Of a stretch of DNA of 64,000 nt, positions 8,213 through 17,175 are shown piece after piece. Origin of the DNA: Lentisphaeria bacterium (GTDB lineage: Bacteria; Verrucomicrobiota; Lentisphaeria; Victivallales; Victivallaceae); assembly GCA_017504435.1 (NCBI GenBank), contig JAFVRD010000041.1, positions 1 to 64,000 of the forward strand, written 5' to 3'. The position numbers were made by a program, and so were the translations under genes. The notes under the pieces were generated by a model, which was not told where the DNA came from, did no database searches, and was given only the letters and a program-made list of their open reading frames with translations. How positions within the stretch are numbered: the first letter of the stretch is position 1; each line of letters begins with the position of its first letter.

Positions 8213-9301
8213 TCAATAATTTTTCAACACTGTTTCCAATGCCGAAAGGAAAAATTTCACATCTTTACCGCTTTCATTGCCGCGGAAACTCAACCGGAGT
8301 GCCCGATATGCTTCATTGCGGCTGCGGCGGATCGCCAGCATTGCGGCACTGGGCTCGTCGCTTTCGGCACTGCAGGCACTGCCTGAGGCGGTAAAGACCC
8401 CTTTTTCAGAAAGAGCCCTAACCACAATGGCAGATTGCTGTACCGGCAAAAGCAAACTGAGAATATACGGCGATACCGGTACATTGTCCGGCAACACCGG
8501 CACGATATCCCACCGGCGGCATCCGGCAATTATTTCCTGCCGGAGTGCGTTCAAATTCCCGGAGCGTTCATTCTGAACATCGACTGCCCGCTGCAAAGCA
8601 TAAACCATGGTCAAAACCAGTGGAACAGATATCCTGCCGACAGCATATTTTTCTGAACGCAATATCCGGATATGTTTCCAAAGAGCCTCAGTGAATTTTC
8701 CATCGTGACGCAAAATCGCCGCCGCACCGCCGGGAGAACCGAATTTCACTCCGCTGATCACCGTGATATCGGCATCCTGAACTGCCATTTTTCCGGCAGC
8801 TTGAACCGCATCGACCATCCGGCACGCTCCGGGAAGGGCATTGAAAAGTCCGGAGACATCCTGAATGACCCCCAATTCACTCTGCACCTGATGAAAACAT
8901 GCCAGCTCTGCCGTTTCGGCTTCCGGGGCAGCAATGATTTTTCCATCAGTTCCGGCTTGCCATATTTCCGGCGCAAGATGTTTGAAATTGGCATGTACTG
9001 CCGGATGTTCCAATGTTGAAAATACTGCACTTTTGAATACCGGAGATGCGGCAATGAGCCGGAATATTTCAGTTGCACTGCCGCCCCACACTACCCGGTC
9101 AGCAGCCCTGCCGGTCACCAGCTTTGCCAATTCACGCTCTGCCTGTTCCAAAACCTGCCGCTCCCGGTATGCAAGCAGATGTATCGCCTCCTGATTGGCG
9201 AAATGTTCCTCCATCATCCGGCGGTAAAAATCCAAAGTTTCCCTGTCCGGCGGCATGGCTGCCGCACAATCCCAATACAGTTCCTGCATTTCACACTCCA
9301 T
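8213..9301 (-). CDS. Diverged cysteine-desulfurase-like aminotransferase (class V)
   Basis: A 362-residue fold-type I PLP enzyme. It keeps Lys186 (SGVK, the PLP Schiff-base position), the DAVQAAGK segment (164-171), EHPA (98-101) and a Cys310 loop (SGSACS) matching the catalytic cysteine. The histidine normally before the lysine (GHK) is Val185, and the NNETG motif is reduced to QSELG. It may be a paralogue with another sulfur or selenium role. The bona fide NifS is encoded at 12058. The ATG at 9301 fits the promoter at 9324-9352 and an AAGGA; ATG 9289 is also possible. Confidence 0.7.
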   Translation of the reverse strand: MECEMQELYWDCAAAMPPDRETLDFYRRMMEEHFANQEAIHLLAYRERQVLEQAERELAKLVTGRAADRVVWGGSATEIFRLIAASPVFKSAVFSTLEHPAVHANFKHLAPEIWQAGTDGKIIAAPEAETAELACFHQVQSELGVIQDVSGLFNALPGACRMVDAVQAAGKMAVQDADITVISGVKFGSPGGAAAILRHDGKFTEALWKHIRILRSEKYAVGRISVPLVLTMVYALQRAVDVQNERSGNLNALRQEIIAGCRRWDIVPVLPDNVPVSPYILSLLLPVQQSAIVVRALSEKGVFTASGSACSAESDEPSAAMLAIRRSRNEAYRALRLSFRGNESGKDVKFFLSALETVLKNY

Positions 9302-9323
9302 ATTTGAAATATCCTTATGTAAC

Positions 9324-9352
9324 AAAATAATCCCCATGCTTATTTTTGTCAA
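9324..9352 (-). promoter_or_regulatory. Promoter of the cysteine-desulfurase-like gene
   Basis: On the minus strand TTGACA (9352-9347) and TATTTT (9329-9324) are spaced by 17 bp. This excludes a start at 9352 and supports 9301. Confidence 0.6.
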
Positions 9353-9360
9353 GTCCCGCG

Positions 9361-9389
9361 TTGAAAAAAACCCTCCGGCATGCTATAAT
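9361..9389 (+). promoter_or_regulatory. Promoter of the MFS transporter gene
   Basis: TTGAAA (9361-9366), 17-bp spacer, perfect TATAAT (9384-9389). It ends 32 bp before the start codon and is back to back with the minus-strand promoter. Confidence 0.75.
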
Positions 9390-9421
9390 ATGAGAATGAC
9401 AACTTCAACCCAGGATATCTC

Positions 9422-10696
9422 ATGAGTGTCTGGCAGAAAATATACAACAATCGGGCGGCTTTGCGGCTCTTCATTCCATTATTGCTGATCTACGCGGCAA
9501 GTTATTTCCAGCGCACTGCGCTGCCCGGAACGATCTATGATACCCTCGGAGAAGATTTGCATATCAATGCGGAACAGATCGCTTATATCAGTGCTGCATT
9601 TATCTATGCTTATTCCCTGCCCCAGCTTTTTGCCGGCATATTGATCGACCGTTATTGCGGCAGCAGAGTGGTGGTTTTCGGCGGGTTAATTTTCATTGCC
9701 GGAGCATTGACCATGCCATTTTGCACAACGATGCCGGCTATTTACATCAGCCGTGCCGTGACCGGACTCGGAGCAAGTACCATGTATCTGGCACTGGTAA
9801 AAGAAACTGACCGGCTGTTTGACCGCAAAGATTATGCGCTGATGATCGGGATCGCCTATTTTGTCGGTTACGGCGGCGGCTTGTGCGGCAAACTGCCTTT
9901 TGCGGCACTGTGCAATTACTATCCGTGGCGCAGTGTATTGCTCGGTGCCGCAGTGATCGCGCTGTGTTTTTATCTGCTGTTTCTCATCTGCAAAGCCGGA
10001 GTGCCGATGCCGCCGGTGCCGAAAAAAAGTTTTTCATTGACGCCTTTGAAAAAAATCCTTCTCAACCCTTATTCATGGTTGGTATATTTATGCGGGACGG
10101 TGAATTTCAGTATCTATTTCACGATCCAAACCGTATTCGGAGAAAAGTTTTTGCTCGACTTCACCGGTATGAGCGTAACTCAGGCTGCCGGAGTCACATT
10201 TACCATGACATTGATATGTATGTTCACCATGCTCAATGCCAAAAGTTTTTTCAAACTCTCCGGAGAACGCCGCAAACCTCTGATCGCCTGCGCCACCGGT
10301 TTGTGTTTCTTTGATGCTCTGCTGATGATTACCGGAATATTTTTCCGTATGCCGGGATGGTATTTTATCACGGTATACTGCCTCTTTGCCGTCAGTGCCG
10401 GTTCTCCGCCAATTTTCACCATGGTGATGCAGGAGATGAATTCCAAAGATTCAGTCACCCAATCCACCTCGATCGGCAATCTGCTGGGCTATCTGGCAGT
10501 AGCAGTATTCGCGCCGATAGCGGGAATGATACTGAAAAATGTGGACGGGATCACCGCCAGCGGAGTAACCGTTTTTTCCCGGGAAGCGTATTTAACGGTA
10601 TTCTCTGCGGCAACTGTGGTCGCCGCAACTTCTTTCGGGGTGTCATGGCTGATACCGGAGACCCGCGGACATTATTTGCGAAAAAGTGATCGATAA
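9422..10696 (+). CDS. Major facilitator superfamily transporter
   Basis: A 424-residue inner-membrane protein with about twelve hydrophobic segments. The loop after helix 2 carries the MFS motif-A-like GILIDRYCGSR. This indicates a secondary transporter, probably importing or exporting a small organic solute. The substrate cannot be told; the nearest relatives by layout are the phthalate/hexuronate-type (ACS) permeases. It is followed 32 bp later by the ceramidase-like gene, so the two could serve one pathway. Confidence 0.85.
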   Translation: MSVWQKIYNNRAALRLFIPLLLIYAASYFQRTALPGTIYDTLGEDLHINAEQIAYISAAFIYAYSLPQLFAGILIDRYCGSRVVVFGGLIFIAGALTMPFCTTMPAIYISRAVTGLGASTMYLALVKETDRLFDRKDYALMIGIAYFVGYGGGLCGKLPFAALCNYYPWRSVLLGAAVIALCFYLLFLICKAGVPMPPVPKKSFSLTPLKKILLNPYSWLVYLCGTVNFSIYFTIQTVFGEKFLLDFTGMSVTQAAGVTFTMTLICMFTMLNAKSFFKLSGERRKPLIACATGLCFFDALLMITGIFFRMPGWYFITVYCLFAVSAGSPPIFTMVMQEMNSKDSVTQSTSIGNLLGYLAVAVFAPIAGMILKNVDGITASGVTVFSREAYLTVFSAATVVAATSFGVSWLIPETRGHYLRKSDR

Positions 10697-10728
10697 TATT
10701 TTCAATAAATAAATGAAGGAAGAAAATC

Positions 10729-12048
10729 ATGTATAAAATCGGTTTTGCTCAGGAAATCATCACGCCTCCTGTCGGAGTCGGTCTGGCCGGATATATGAAT
10801 GAGCGCCCCAATATCGGGATGTATGATGATTTGTTTGTCAAATCACTGGTCATCGCGCAGGGCGACACCAAATGCGGATTCCTGACGTTTGATCTCTGCT
10901 CCATTGTCAAACCGCTGTTTGATGAACTTTACAAACGTATCGAAGCTGAATTCGGCAAAGAATTCTGCGACAGCATCATTATTTCCGCAACTCATACCCA
11001 TACCGGTCCGGATTTCACCCGCCACTTCGATGCGGAGATCACCCGGTATTCGTTCAATCAGATCTGTGATGCGGCACTGCGGGCTCTGAAACGTGCGGTG
11101 ATGAATTTGCAGGACGGCGAACTTGAAATCGGTTCGGTTTACAACAATCCCTACGGATTTGTCCGCCGCTATTGGATGAAAAGCGGAGTCATCGTGACCA
11201 ACCCGGGTTGGGGCAACCCTGATATCGACAAACCCGAAAGCGATTATGACCGCACCATCGGCATTATTAAAGTCATTCAGCATGGCAGACTTGCCGCGCT
11301 GATCTGCAACATTGCCAATCATGGCGACACTGTGGGAGGCAGTCTGGTATCCGGAGACTGGTATGGCAGATTCGTACAGGAGATCCAGCATGAACTGCGC
11401 TCCGGACTGCCGGTGATCGTACTGGATGATGCCTCCGGAGATATCAATCACTTTGACTTCCATCAAAAGATCAATCAGACCAGCATCAAAGAAGCCACCC
11501 GGATCGGACGCGGTTATGCAGCTATTGTCCTGGAAGCGTTGGATTCGCTGAAAAAACTGCCGGAAAATGCCATTACAGTGACCAATACTCCGGTGACTAT
11601 TCCCCATTACAAACTCACCCCGGAGGAAGTCGCGGCGGCAGAACATACCCTTGCCACCGTACCGGATATCCCCAAAGAGGGAGATTTTGAAAGTCAGGAT
11701 CTGGCGAACAAAGTTCCTGCCGCGCTCCGCTTTTTCGCCCAGCGCGCTCTGGATTGCCATGCCAAAAGCACCGATTCCCATGAAGGCCGTATCACATCAT
11801 TCAAATTCGGCGATGATCTGGCGTTCGTCACTCTGCCGGGTGAACCTTTCAACGGTATCGCCCGTGCCATCCGTGCCGGTTCAAAATTCAAACACACTTT
11901 TGTCGTTTCACTGGCGCAGTCCCCTTCCGGTTATGTGCCGATGAAAGAGTGTTTCCCGCGCGGAGGCTATGAAGTCCAGCCGGCAGTTGATTCGCCGTCT
12001 CCGGATGCTGCCCAGGCTCTGATTGATGCGGCATTGAAAAGCTTGTGA
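10729..12048 (+). CDS. Neutral/alkaline ceramidase N-domain-like hydrolase
   Basis: A 439-residue protein matching the N-terminal catalytic part of neutral/alkaline non-lysosomal ceramidases. SATHTHTGP (86-94) supplies the paired metal-binding histidines, with a further NHGDTVGG segment near residue 200 and LPGEPF late in the chain. It lacks a signal peptide and the C-terminal immunoglobulin-like domain of true ceramidases, so it is probably a cytoplasmic amidase or esterase of unknown substrate. Many PVC and planctomycete genomes carry such proteins in carbohydrate loci. GGAAG precedes the ATG. Confidence 0.75.
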   Translation: MYKIGFAQEIITPPVGVGLAGYMNERPNIGMYDDLFVKSLVIAQGDTKCGFLTFDLCSIVKPLFDELYKRIEAEFGKEFCDSIIISATHTHTGPDFTRHFDAEITRYSFNQICDAALRALKRAVMNLQDGELEIGSVYNNPYGFVRRYWMKSGVIVTNPGWGNPDIDKPESDYDRTIGIIKVIQHGRLAALICNIANHGDTVGGSLVSGDWYGRFVQEIQHELRSGLPVIVLDDASGDINHFDFHQKINQTSIKEATRIGRGYAAIVLEALDSLKKLPENAITVTNTPVTIPHYKLTPEEVAAAEHTLATVPDIPKEGDFESQDLANKVPAALRFFAQRALDCHAKSTDSHEGRITSFKFGDDLAFVTLPGEPFNGIARAIRAGSKFKHTFVVSLAQSPSGYVPMKECFPRGGYEVQPAVDSPSPDAAQALIDAALKSL

Positions 12049-12057
12049 GGAGAAATC

Positions 12058-13251
12058 ATGGATCGGAAAATCATTTATCTGGATAATAATGCGACCACCT
12101 GTGTCGCACCGGAAGTATTCGAGGCGATGAAGCCGTATTTGTGCGAATTTTACGGCAATCCCTCCAGCATACACCGTTTCGGCGGGTCGGTGGCTTCCGC
12201 ATTGGAAGATGCCCGGCGCAGTGTCGCCGAACTGCTCGGCGCAGAATACCGCGACAAAGATGGTAACGCCACGGAAATTATTTTCACCAGCTGCGGTACA
12301 GAGGGTGACAATGCGGCGATCAATGCGGCGATCGCCGCTTTGCCGGAGCGCAAAAAAATCGTGACCACCGCGGTGGAACATCCGGCGGTGCTGCATTATT
12401 GTGAAGAGTTGGAATCCAAAGGCTTCACAGTTGAAAAAATCGGAGTCAATGCCCGCGGTCAACTGGACATGGCAGCATTGACCGCCGCCGTGGATGAGAA
12501 TACCGCAGTAGTTTCTGCCATGTGGGGCAATAACGAAACCGGAACGATCTTTCCGGTAGCGGAAATTGCCGGGATCGCTCATGCCAAAGGTGCATATTTC
12601 CATACCGATGCGGTTCAAGCCGCAGGAAAAGTTCCGGTAAATGTAGCAGCATGTCAGGCTGACTTTATCGCCATTTCCGGTCACAAACTGCACGCCCCCA
12701 AAGGTGTCGGTGCCCTTTACATCCGGCGCGGCATCCCGTTTACCCCGTTGATCTGCGGCGGACATCAGGAACGTTCCCGCCGGGGCGGCACTGAAAATGT
12801 GGCATCTATCGTCGGTCTCGGTAAAGCATGTCAGATTGCCAAAGCCGGATTGGATGCTGAATATGCCAAATTGAAAAGCATGCGCGATGCGTTTGAAGCC
12901 AAATTGCTGGCGACGATTCCGCAAATCCGTATCAACGGTGATCTTGACAACCGCCTGCCGGGTACCAGTTCGGTAAGTTTTGAATGTATTGAAGGCGAAA
13001 GTATCCTGATGCTGCTGGATGTATTCGGCATCTGTGCCAGCAGCGGTTCGGCATGCACCACCGGCAGTTTGGAACCCTCCCATGTATTGCGGGCGATGGG
13101 AGTGCCTTACAGTGCGGCACACGGTACTATCCGGTTCAGTCTTTCCCGTTACAACACGATGGAAGAGTTGGATTTTGTAGTGGAAAAACTGCCGCCGATC
13201 ATTGCCAGACTGCGGGAGATATCTCCTTTCTGGGAGGGTAAAAATGAATAA
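12058..13251 (+). CDS. nifS: Cysteine desulfurase, NifS/IscS type
   Basis: Removes sulfur from L-cysteine as an enzyme persulfide for Fe-S cluster and thiocofactor assembly. The 397-residue protein has NNETG (159-163), the PLP lysine in SGHK (Lys210), RRGGTEN (241-247) and the catalytic cysteine in SSGSACTTG (Cys333). No IscU-type scaffold lies next to it. GAGGAG lies just upstream of the ATG, 9 bp after the ceramidase-like gene. The next gene overlaps its end by 8 bp. Confidence 0.93.
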   Translation: MDRKIIYLDNNATTCVAPEVFEAMKPYLCEFYGNPSSIHRFGGSVASALEDARRSVAELLGAEYRDKDGNATEIIFTSCGTEGDNAAINAAIAALPERKKIVTTAVEHPAVLHYCEELESKGFTVEKIGVNARGQLDMAALTAAVDENTAVVSAMWGNNETGTIFPVAEIAGIAHAKGAYFHTDAVQAAGKVPVNVAACQADFIAISGHKLHAPKGVGALYIRRGIPFTPLICGGHQERSRRGGTENVASIVGLGKACQIAKAGLDAEYAKLKSMRDAFEAKLLATIPQIRINGDLDNRLPGTSSVSFECIEGESILMLLDVFGICASSGSACTTGSLEPSHVLRAMGVPYSAAHGTIRFSLSRYNTMEELDFVVEKLPPIIARLREISPFWEGKNE

Positions 13252-13510
13252 AAAGGATGCCGAAATCAAATTTCCATGTGCATGGGAATTCAGGTTGATA
13301 GTCAATGGAGGGGAAATACCGCTGACTGAAACTGCCGTAAAAGAGCTGGATGCCGCTGAAAATGCCGGTTTCACAGTAATTCATGGAGAAGCATCAGCCG
13401 GCGGAAAATATTGTGCTCTGCGGATCAGCTGCCAGGTCGATTCATTGGCTCGGGCCCGGGAGTTGGCGGGCAAACTGGGTAAGTTGCCCGGTGTTAAGTT
13501 CATGATTTAA
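13244..13510 (+). CDS. DUF493 (YbeD-like) protein
   Basis: An 88-residue protein beginning with KFPCAWEFRLIV, typical of the DUF493/YbeD ferredoxin-like ACT-type fold. The family is widespread and thought to be regulatory; its function is not firmly known. Start at ATG 13244 has a strong GGGAGGG site that lies inside the end of nifS, giving an 8-bp overlap and suggesting coupled translation. Confidence 0.8.
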   Translation: MNKKDAEIKFPCAWEFRLIVNGGEIPLTETAVKELDAAENAGFTVIHGEASAGGKYCALRISCQVDSLARARELAGKLGKLPGVKFMI

Positions 13511-13563
13511 GCCCTGTTTTGAAAAAAAGTGCGTTTTTTTTACAAATAAAGTGTATTCCGGAT

Positions 13564-13591
13564 TTGACAACTGACATTTCGGTGATAAATT
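13564..13591 (+). promoter_or_regulatory. Putative promoter of the envelope micro-operon
   Basis: TTGACA (13564-13569), 16-bp spacer, TAAATT (13586-13591), followed by an AT-rich leader of about 60 bp to the start at 13652. Confidence 0.6.
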
Positions 13592-13651
13592 TTATATGTG
13601 TGCATTTTGTTTGAGGTTTTTAAATTTAACAAAAAATATAAGGTGCAGTAA

Positions 13652-14809
13652 ATGAAAATTGCCAACATCGTCCTCAGTGTGCTGGTATTGCTCGCGGCAG
13701 CAGTCAGTGCGGTATTCTCCTATTTCCTTTACGAGAAACGGGTAACTTTTGTAACCGGTTGGGAGCAGTTGACCTCTGCGATTTACGATACCGCAGCCAA
13801 TTTGGACAGAAACAGCGGTACGAAAGTCGCTCAAGAACTTACTGCTGATAAACTGGCTCATAAAAATTATGATGAAGCTGCGATGAACAGCAGTCTCGGC
13901 AAACTCCGTGCTCAAAGCAAAAATATCATTGCTCAGCGCAACGCATTGGCAGATGCCCTCAAGGAGATCGCCTCCCGGGTCAATTCCGGTGCAGTTGCTG
14001 ATATCAACGATGTGAATAAATACGCCGATGATGTCCGCAAAGTCACCACCGGAGTTGCAAAGACTGTTAACAACCGCAACCGTATCTACAGAGCTTTGGC
14101 TGATAAAGTGTCCGGGATCAATGAAAGTGAATTGGTCAGCGGAAATACCGATGCTCTGGCACCGATCGATGCGCTCAGAAGAGCCAAAGATGCCTACAAA
14201 CGGGCGATGTCTTCCGTCGCCAGCCGTCTCGGAGTGAGACTTGGCAATGAACAGAGCATTTCCAGAGATACTGGAACGATCGCCGACAAAATCAATGAGC
14301 TTAAAAGAGAACCTGCCCGGTTGAACAAGCTGTTGACCGACGCCCGCAGAGATATCCGCAGTTTGGAAAACTCCATCAAAGCCAAAGATGCAACCATTAA
14401 AAGTCAGAAAGTCGCGATCGCCGATCGCGATGCCCAGATCAAAAAGTTTAAACAAGTCCTCGGTTTGGCTCCGGAAGATCCGTTCACATTCTGGACTCCC
14501 GGCTCTGATGAGGCCCGCGCTCACATGCAAGGTGCAGTTACCAATGTATCCAAAGAATACGGCTACATCGTTATCAACCTCGGTTCAGAAAGTGTTGTCC
14601 AGCAGCAGGTCGGCAAAAAAGTTGTTGATGTCAACCTCGGTCTGAAAAAAGGTGTTGAGTTGACCATTGTCCGCGGTGATAACAATGAATTTATCGCAGC
14701 GATCACGCTTGATAAAGTTGGTGCCAAAGAATCCACTGCGGACATCCCGTTGGACAAAGTCGGTCAAATCGAAGACGGAGACAAAGTCATCTACAAAACG
14801 GCCAAATGA
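13652..14809 (+). CDS. Coiled-coil inner-membrane protein with C-terminal beta domain, unknown function
   Basis: A 385-residue protein I do not recognise. One N-terminal membrane helix (about residues 5-26) is followed by a long, charged, helical region with strong coiled-coil character (about 215-275). A spacer with FTFWTPG leads to a beta-rich C-terminal domain (about 287-385) rich in alternating Gly/Val/Ile, resembling the small barrel of FlgT C-terminal-type domains. It is probably anchored in the inner membrane with most of the chain in the periplasm. It has its own promoter and is followed by two tiny membrane/lipoprotein genes, so a structural envelope role is likely. Confidence 0.75.
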   Translation: MKIANIVLSVLVLLAAAVSAVFSYFLYEKRVTFVTGWEQLTSAIYDTAANLDRNSGTKVAQELTADKLAHKNYDEAAMNSSLGKLRAQSKNIIAQRNALADALKEIASRVNSGAVADINDVNKYADDVRKVTTGVAKTVNNRNRIYRALADKVSGINESELVSGNTDALAPIDALRRAKDAYKRAMSSVASRLGVRLGNEQSISRDTGTIADKINELKREPARLNKLLTDARRDIRSLENSIKAKDATIKSQKVAIADRDAQIKKFKQVLGLAPEDPFTFWTPGSDEARAHMQGAVTNVSKEYGYIVINLGSESVVQQQVGKKVVDVNLGLKKGVELTIVRGDNNEFIAAITLDKVGAKESTADIPLDKVGQIEDGDKVIYKTAK

Positions 14810-14832
14810 TCCGTCAGACAGGAGTGTGATTT

Positions 14833-14952
14833 ATGAATCCCAAAATTTACACTGTTATTATCGCGCTGGCGTTGGTCGCCGCACTTGCCACGCTTGCATT
14901 TCAAGCGTTGGAAATGAATGACTACGCTCTTTTTGAGACGATATTCAAATGA
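14833..14952 (+). CDS. Small membrane protein (39 aa)
   Basis: ATG at 14833 follows GGAG by about 8 bases. The product has a lysine near the start, one hydrophobic helix (about residues 6-26, Ile/Ala/Leu/Val-rich) and a short acidic tail. It lies 23 bp after the coiled-coil protein gene and its stop overlaps the next start (ATGA). Function unknown; presumably a partner subunit of the flanking envelope proteins. Confidence 0.65.
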   Translation: MNPKIYTVIIALALVAALATLAFQALEMNDYALFETIFK

Positions 14953-15113
14953 TCAGTATAAGTTGCAAATTTGCCGTTGTCACGTTGACAGCGGCTTTTT
15001 TATTAATTTCCATTGCCGGATGCACCCAGTTGGAACGGGACGGCATCAGTCCGATACCGCAAAATTCTCCGGGGGCATGGGAAATAAATCCTTACGGCGA
15101 TTTCCAGAACTGA
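14949..15113 (+). CDS. Small lipoprotein (54 aa)
   Basis: Overlaps the preceding gene by 4 bp. The product has a Lys-containing N terminus, a hydrophobic run and a lipobox-like IAGC with Cys25. The mature peptide of about 30 residues ends in a Pro/Gly/Trp/Tyr-rich tail. This is typical of small entericidin-like or accessory lipoproteins, but no family was recognised. With the two preceding genes it could link inner and outer membranes. Confidence 0.7.
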   Translation: MISISCKFAVVTLTAAFLLISIAGCTQLERDGISPIPQNSPGAWEINPYGDFQN

Positions 15114-15180
15114 CTTTCTTTGCCCGGAGAAAATAATGCTCCGCATTGAAACATTCAACGTATTTTATGTAAACACCCTG

Positions 15181-15252
15181 TTCCCGATAAGAGAAGATAT
15201 TCAAATTCAAGATAAATAAACTTTATTTATCTTTTCTCAATTAAAAACAGAG
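15181..15252. repeat. Hairpin element, family member 1
   Basis: Begins TTCCCGATAAG and ends AACAGAG. The centre is a perfect 11-bp inverted repeat (AGATAAATAAA with TTTATTTATCT) one base apart, and a second pair GAGAAGA/TCTTTTCTC lies outside it. The element at 43250-43338 has the same ends and an AAATAAAC-containing centre. It may end the upstream transcript, or be an intergenic repeat. Confidence 0.45.
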
Positions 15253-15279
15253 TGTATAACCGGATTTCGAGAAGATTTT

Positions 15280-17175
15280 ATGGCTGATGTACTTTGGGCG
15301 GCGGAAGAACTTACTCTTTCCATCGGCCGCCAGACTTTATATGACCGGACGGCATTTGCGGTCTTTTCCGGAGAAAGGCTCGCTATTGTCGGTCGCAATG
15401 GCTGCGGCAAATCGACACTGCTGCGGATCATCACCGGCGAAGAACTCCCGGGCGGGGATTCTAAAATCACCCGGGCGCGGGAATTGCGTTGCGCCGCATT
15501 ACCGCAGGATTTTGAATTAACTCTCAATGGCACAGTAGCGGAAAATATCCGTACCGGACTGAAATATTTCTTTGATCTGCAAAAACAATACGAGACCGTA
15601 CCGGTCAATTCTCCGGAACATGCCGCACTGGAGCATAAAATCCTGCTTCACGATGCCTGGAACACCGAATTGAAGCTGGCAACCGTCATGGAAAAACTGG
15701 GATTGACTCCGCTTGCAGATGTTCCGTGTGTCAATCTTTCCGGGGGAGAAAAGCGGCGGGTGGCACTTGCCCGTGCCATTATTTCCGAACCGGATCTGCT
15801 GTTGCTGGATGAACCTACCAACCATCTGGATGTCAACACTATCGAATGGATCGAGGAATTTCTTGCCAACTGCCGCAGTACGTGTGTTTTTGTCACTCAC
15901 GACCGCTGTTTTCTCGACCGCATTGCCACGAGGATAGTTGAATTGGATCACGGCAAATTTTACAGCTACGATGGTAATTATGCGGATTTTCTTGCTGCCA
16001 AAGCCGCCCGGGAAATGCGGGAGGATATTTTTGAGCAGAAGCGTCAGAGTTTTCTGCGTTCGGAAATAGATTGGGTGCGCCGTTCCCCCAAAGCCCGCCT
16101 CAAACGCAACATGGGCAGAATGAAACGCTTTGATGAGATCGCCGCGATTGCCAAACCGGTACGCGATGCGGATATGGAACTGCTCATTCCGTCACCGCCG
16201 CGTTTGGGAAATAAAACCGTCGATCTGCTCAATATTTCCCACTCTTTCGGAGATAAAAAAATTCTGGATGATTTTGCATTTGAATTTACCCCCGGCAGCC
16301 GGATCGGCGTTGTCGGTCCCAACGGCATCGGTAAATCCACGTTGGTCAAAATCATTACCGGAGCACTCGATCCGGATACCGGCAGCTGCAAATGCGCTGA
16401 AACAGTCCAATTCAATATTATCGACCAATCCCGAATGGTTCTTGACCCGGAAAAAACCGTTCAGGAAGAAATCAGCGAAGGTTTGGAACATGTTTATCTC
16501 GGCACCGAAAAAGTCACCGTATGGACGTATCTGAAACGCTTTCTTTTTGAAGATGAAAGAATCAAAACCCGGATCAAATATCTCTCCGGTGGTGAAAAAG
16601 CCCGTCTGGCACTGGCAAAAGTGCTGAAAAAAGGCGGTAATTTTCTGATTCTGGATGAGCCGACCAATGATCTTGATCTCTCCAGTCTGCGCCTATTGGA
16701 AGAAGCCCTTGCGGTATATCCCGGCTGTGTCCTTGCAGTCAGCCACGACCGATATTTTCTCAACCGGATATGTACCGGGATATTGACTTTTGACGGAAAT
16801 GGTAAAATTTTTTACACTCCCGGAGATTATGATTATGCGTTGGAAAAACGTCGGGAACGTACTGCATCTGCTCCTGCGGCAGCAGCGGTAAAAAAAATTC
16901 CCGCTGCCGACACCGTAAATCAAACCAGAAATAAACCCCGGAAACTCTCCTATAAAGAGCAAAAAGAACTGGACAGCATGGAAGACGCCATTGCCGCTGC
17001 TGAAGCGGAAATTTCCCGGATCGAAGATATTTTCAGTGCGCCGGATTTTTATACCAGATACGGTTCAGAAAGTTCCCGGCTGCAAGCTGAACTCGATGCC
17101 GCCAAAGCGGAATGCACCCGCCTCTATGAGCGATGGGATGAGTTGGAAAATAAACTTGCCGAACTGCAGAAATAA
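15280..17175 (+). CDS. uup: ABC-F family ATPase (Uup-like)
   Basis: A 631-residue cytoplasmic protein with two ABC domains and no membrane segment. First Walker A GRNGCGKST is at 38-46, followed by LSGGEKRR and LLDEPTNHLD; the second domain has GPNGIGKST and LSGGEKAR with LDEPTNDLD. An interdomain linker and a C-terminal coiled coil (about 545-630) match Uup, which acts on ribosomes or branched DNA. ABC-F proteins regulate or rescue translation. It stands alone, after the small lipoprotein gene and a hairpin element. Confidence 0.9.
   Translation: MADVLWAAEELTLSIGRQTLYDRTAFAVFSGERLAIVGRNGCGKSTLLRIITGEELPGGDSKITRARELRCAALPQDFELTLNGTVAENIRTGLKYFFDLQKQYETVPVNSPEHAALEHKILLHDAWNTELKLATVMEKLGLTPLADVPCVNLSGGEKRRVALARAIISEPDLLLLDEPTNHLDVNTIEWIEEFLANCRSTCVFVTHDRCFLDRIATRIVELDHGKFYSYDGNYADFLAAKAAREMREDIFEQKRQSFLRSEIDWVRRSPKARLKRNMGRMKRFDEIAAIAKPVRDADMELLIPSPPRLGNKTVDLLNISHSFGDKKILDDFAFEFTPGSRIGVVGPNGIGKSTLVKIITGALDPDTGSCKCAETVQFNIIDQSRMVLDPEKTVQEEISEGLEHVYLGTEKVTVWTYLKRFLFEDERIKTRIKYLSGGEKARLALAKVLKKGGNFLILDEPTNDLDLSSLRLLEEALAVYPGCVLAVSHDRYFLNRICTGILTFDGNGKIFYTPGDYDYALEKRRERTASAPAAAAVKKIPAADTVNQTRNKPRKLSYKEQKELDSMEDAIAAAEAEISRIEDIFSAPDFYTRYGSESSRLQAELDAAKAECTRLYERWDELENKLAELQK

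Noticed and set aside
11908-13374. 488-codon minus-strand open frame over nifS
   Set aside because: Antisense to a clear NifS with intact motifs; the product is His/Gly/Arg-rich in the pattern typical of opposite-strand frames in this genome.
15280-17175. ABC-F protein as an antibiotic-resistance factor
   Set aside because: Domain layout and C-terminal coiled coil fit the housekeeping Uup type; no resistance genes nearby.
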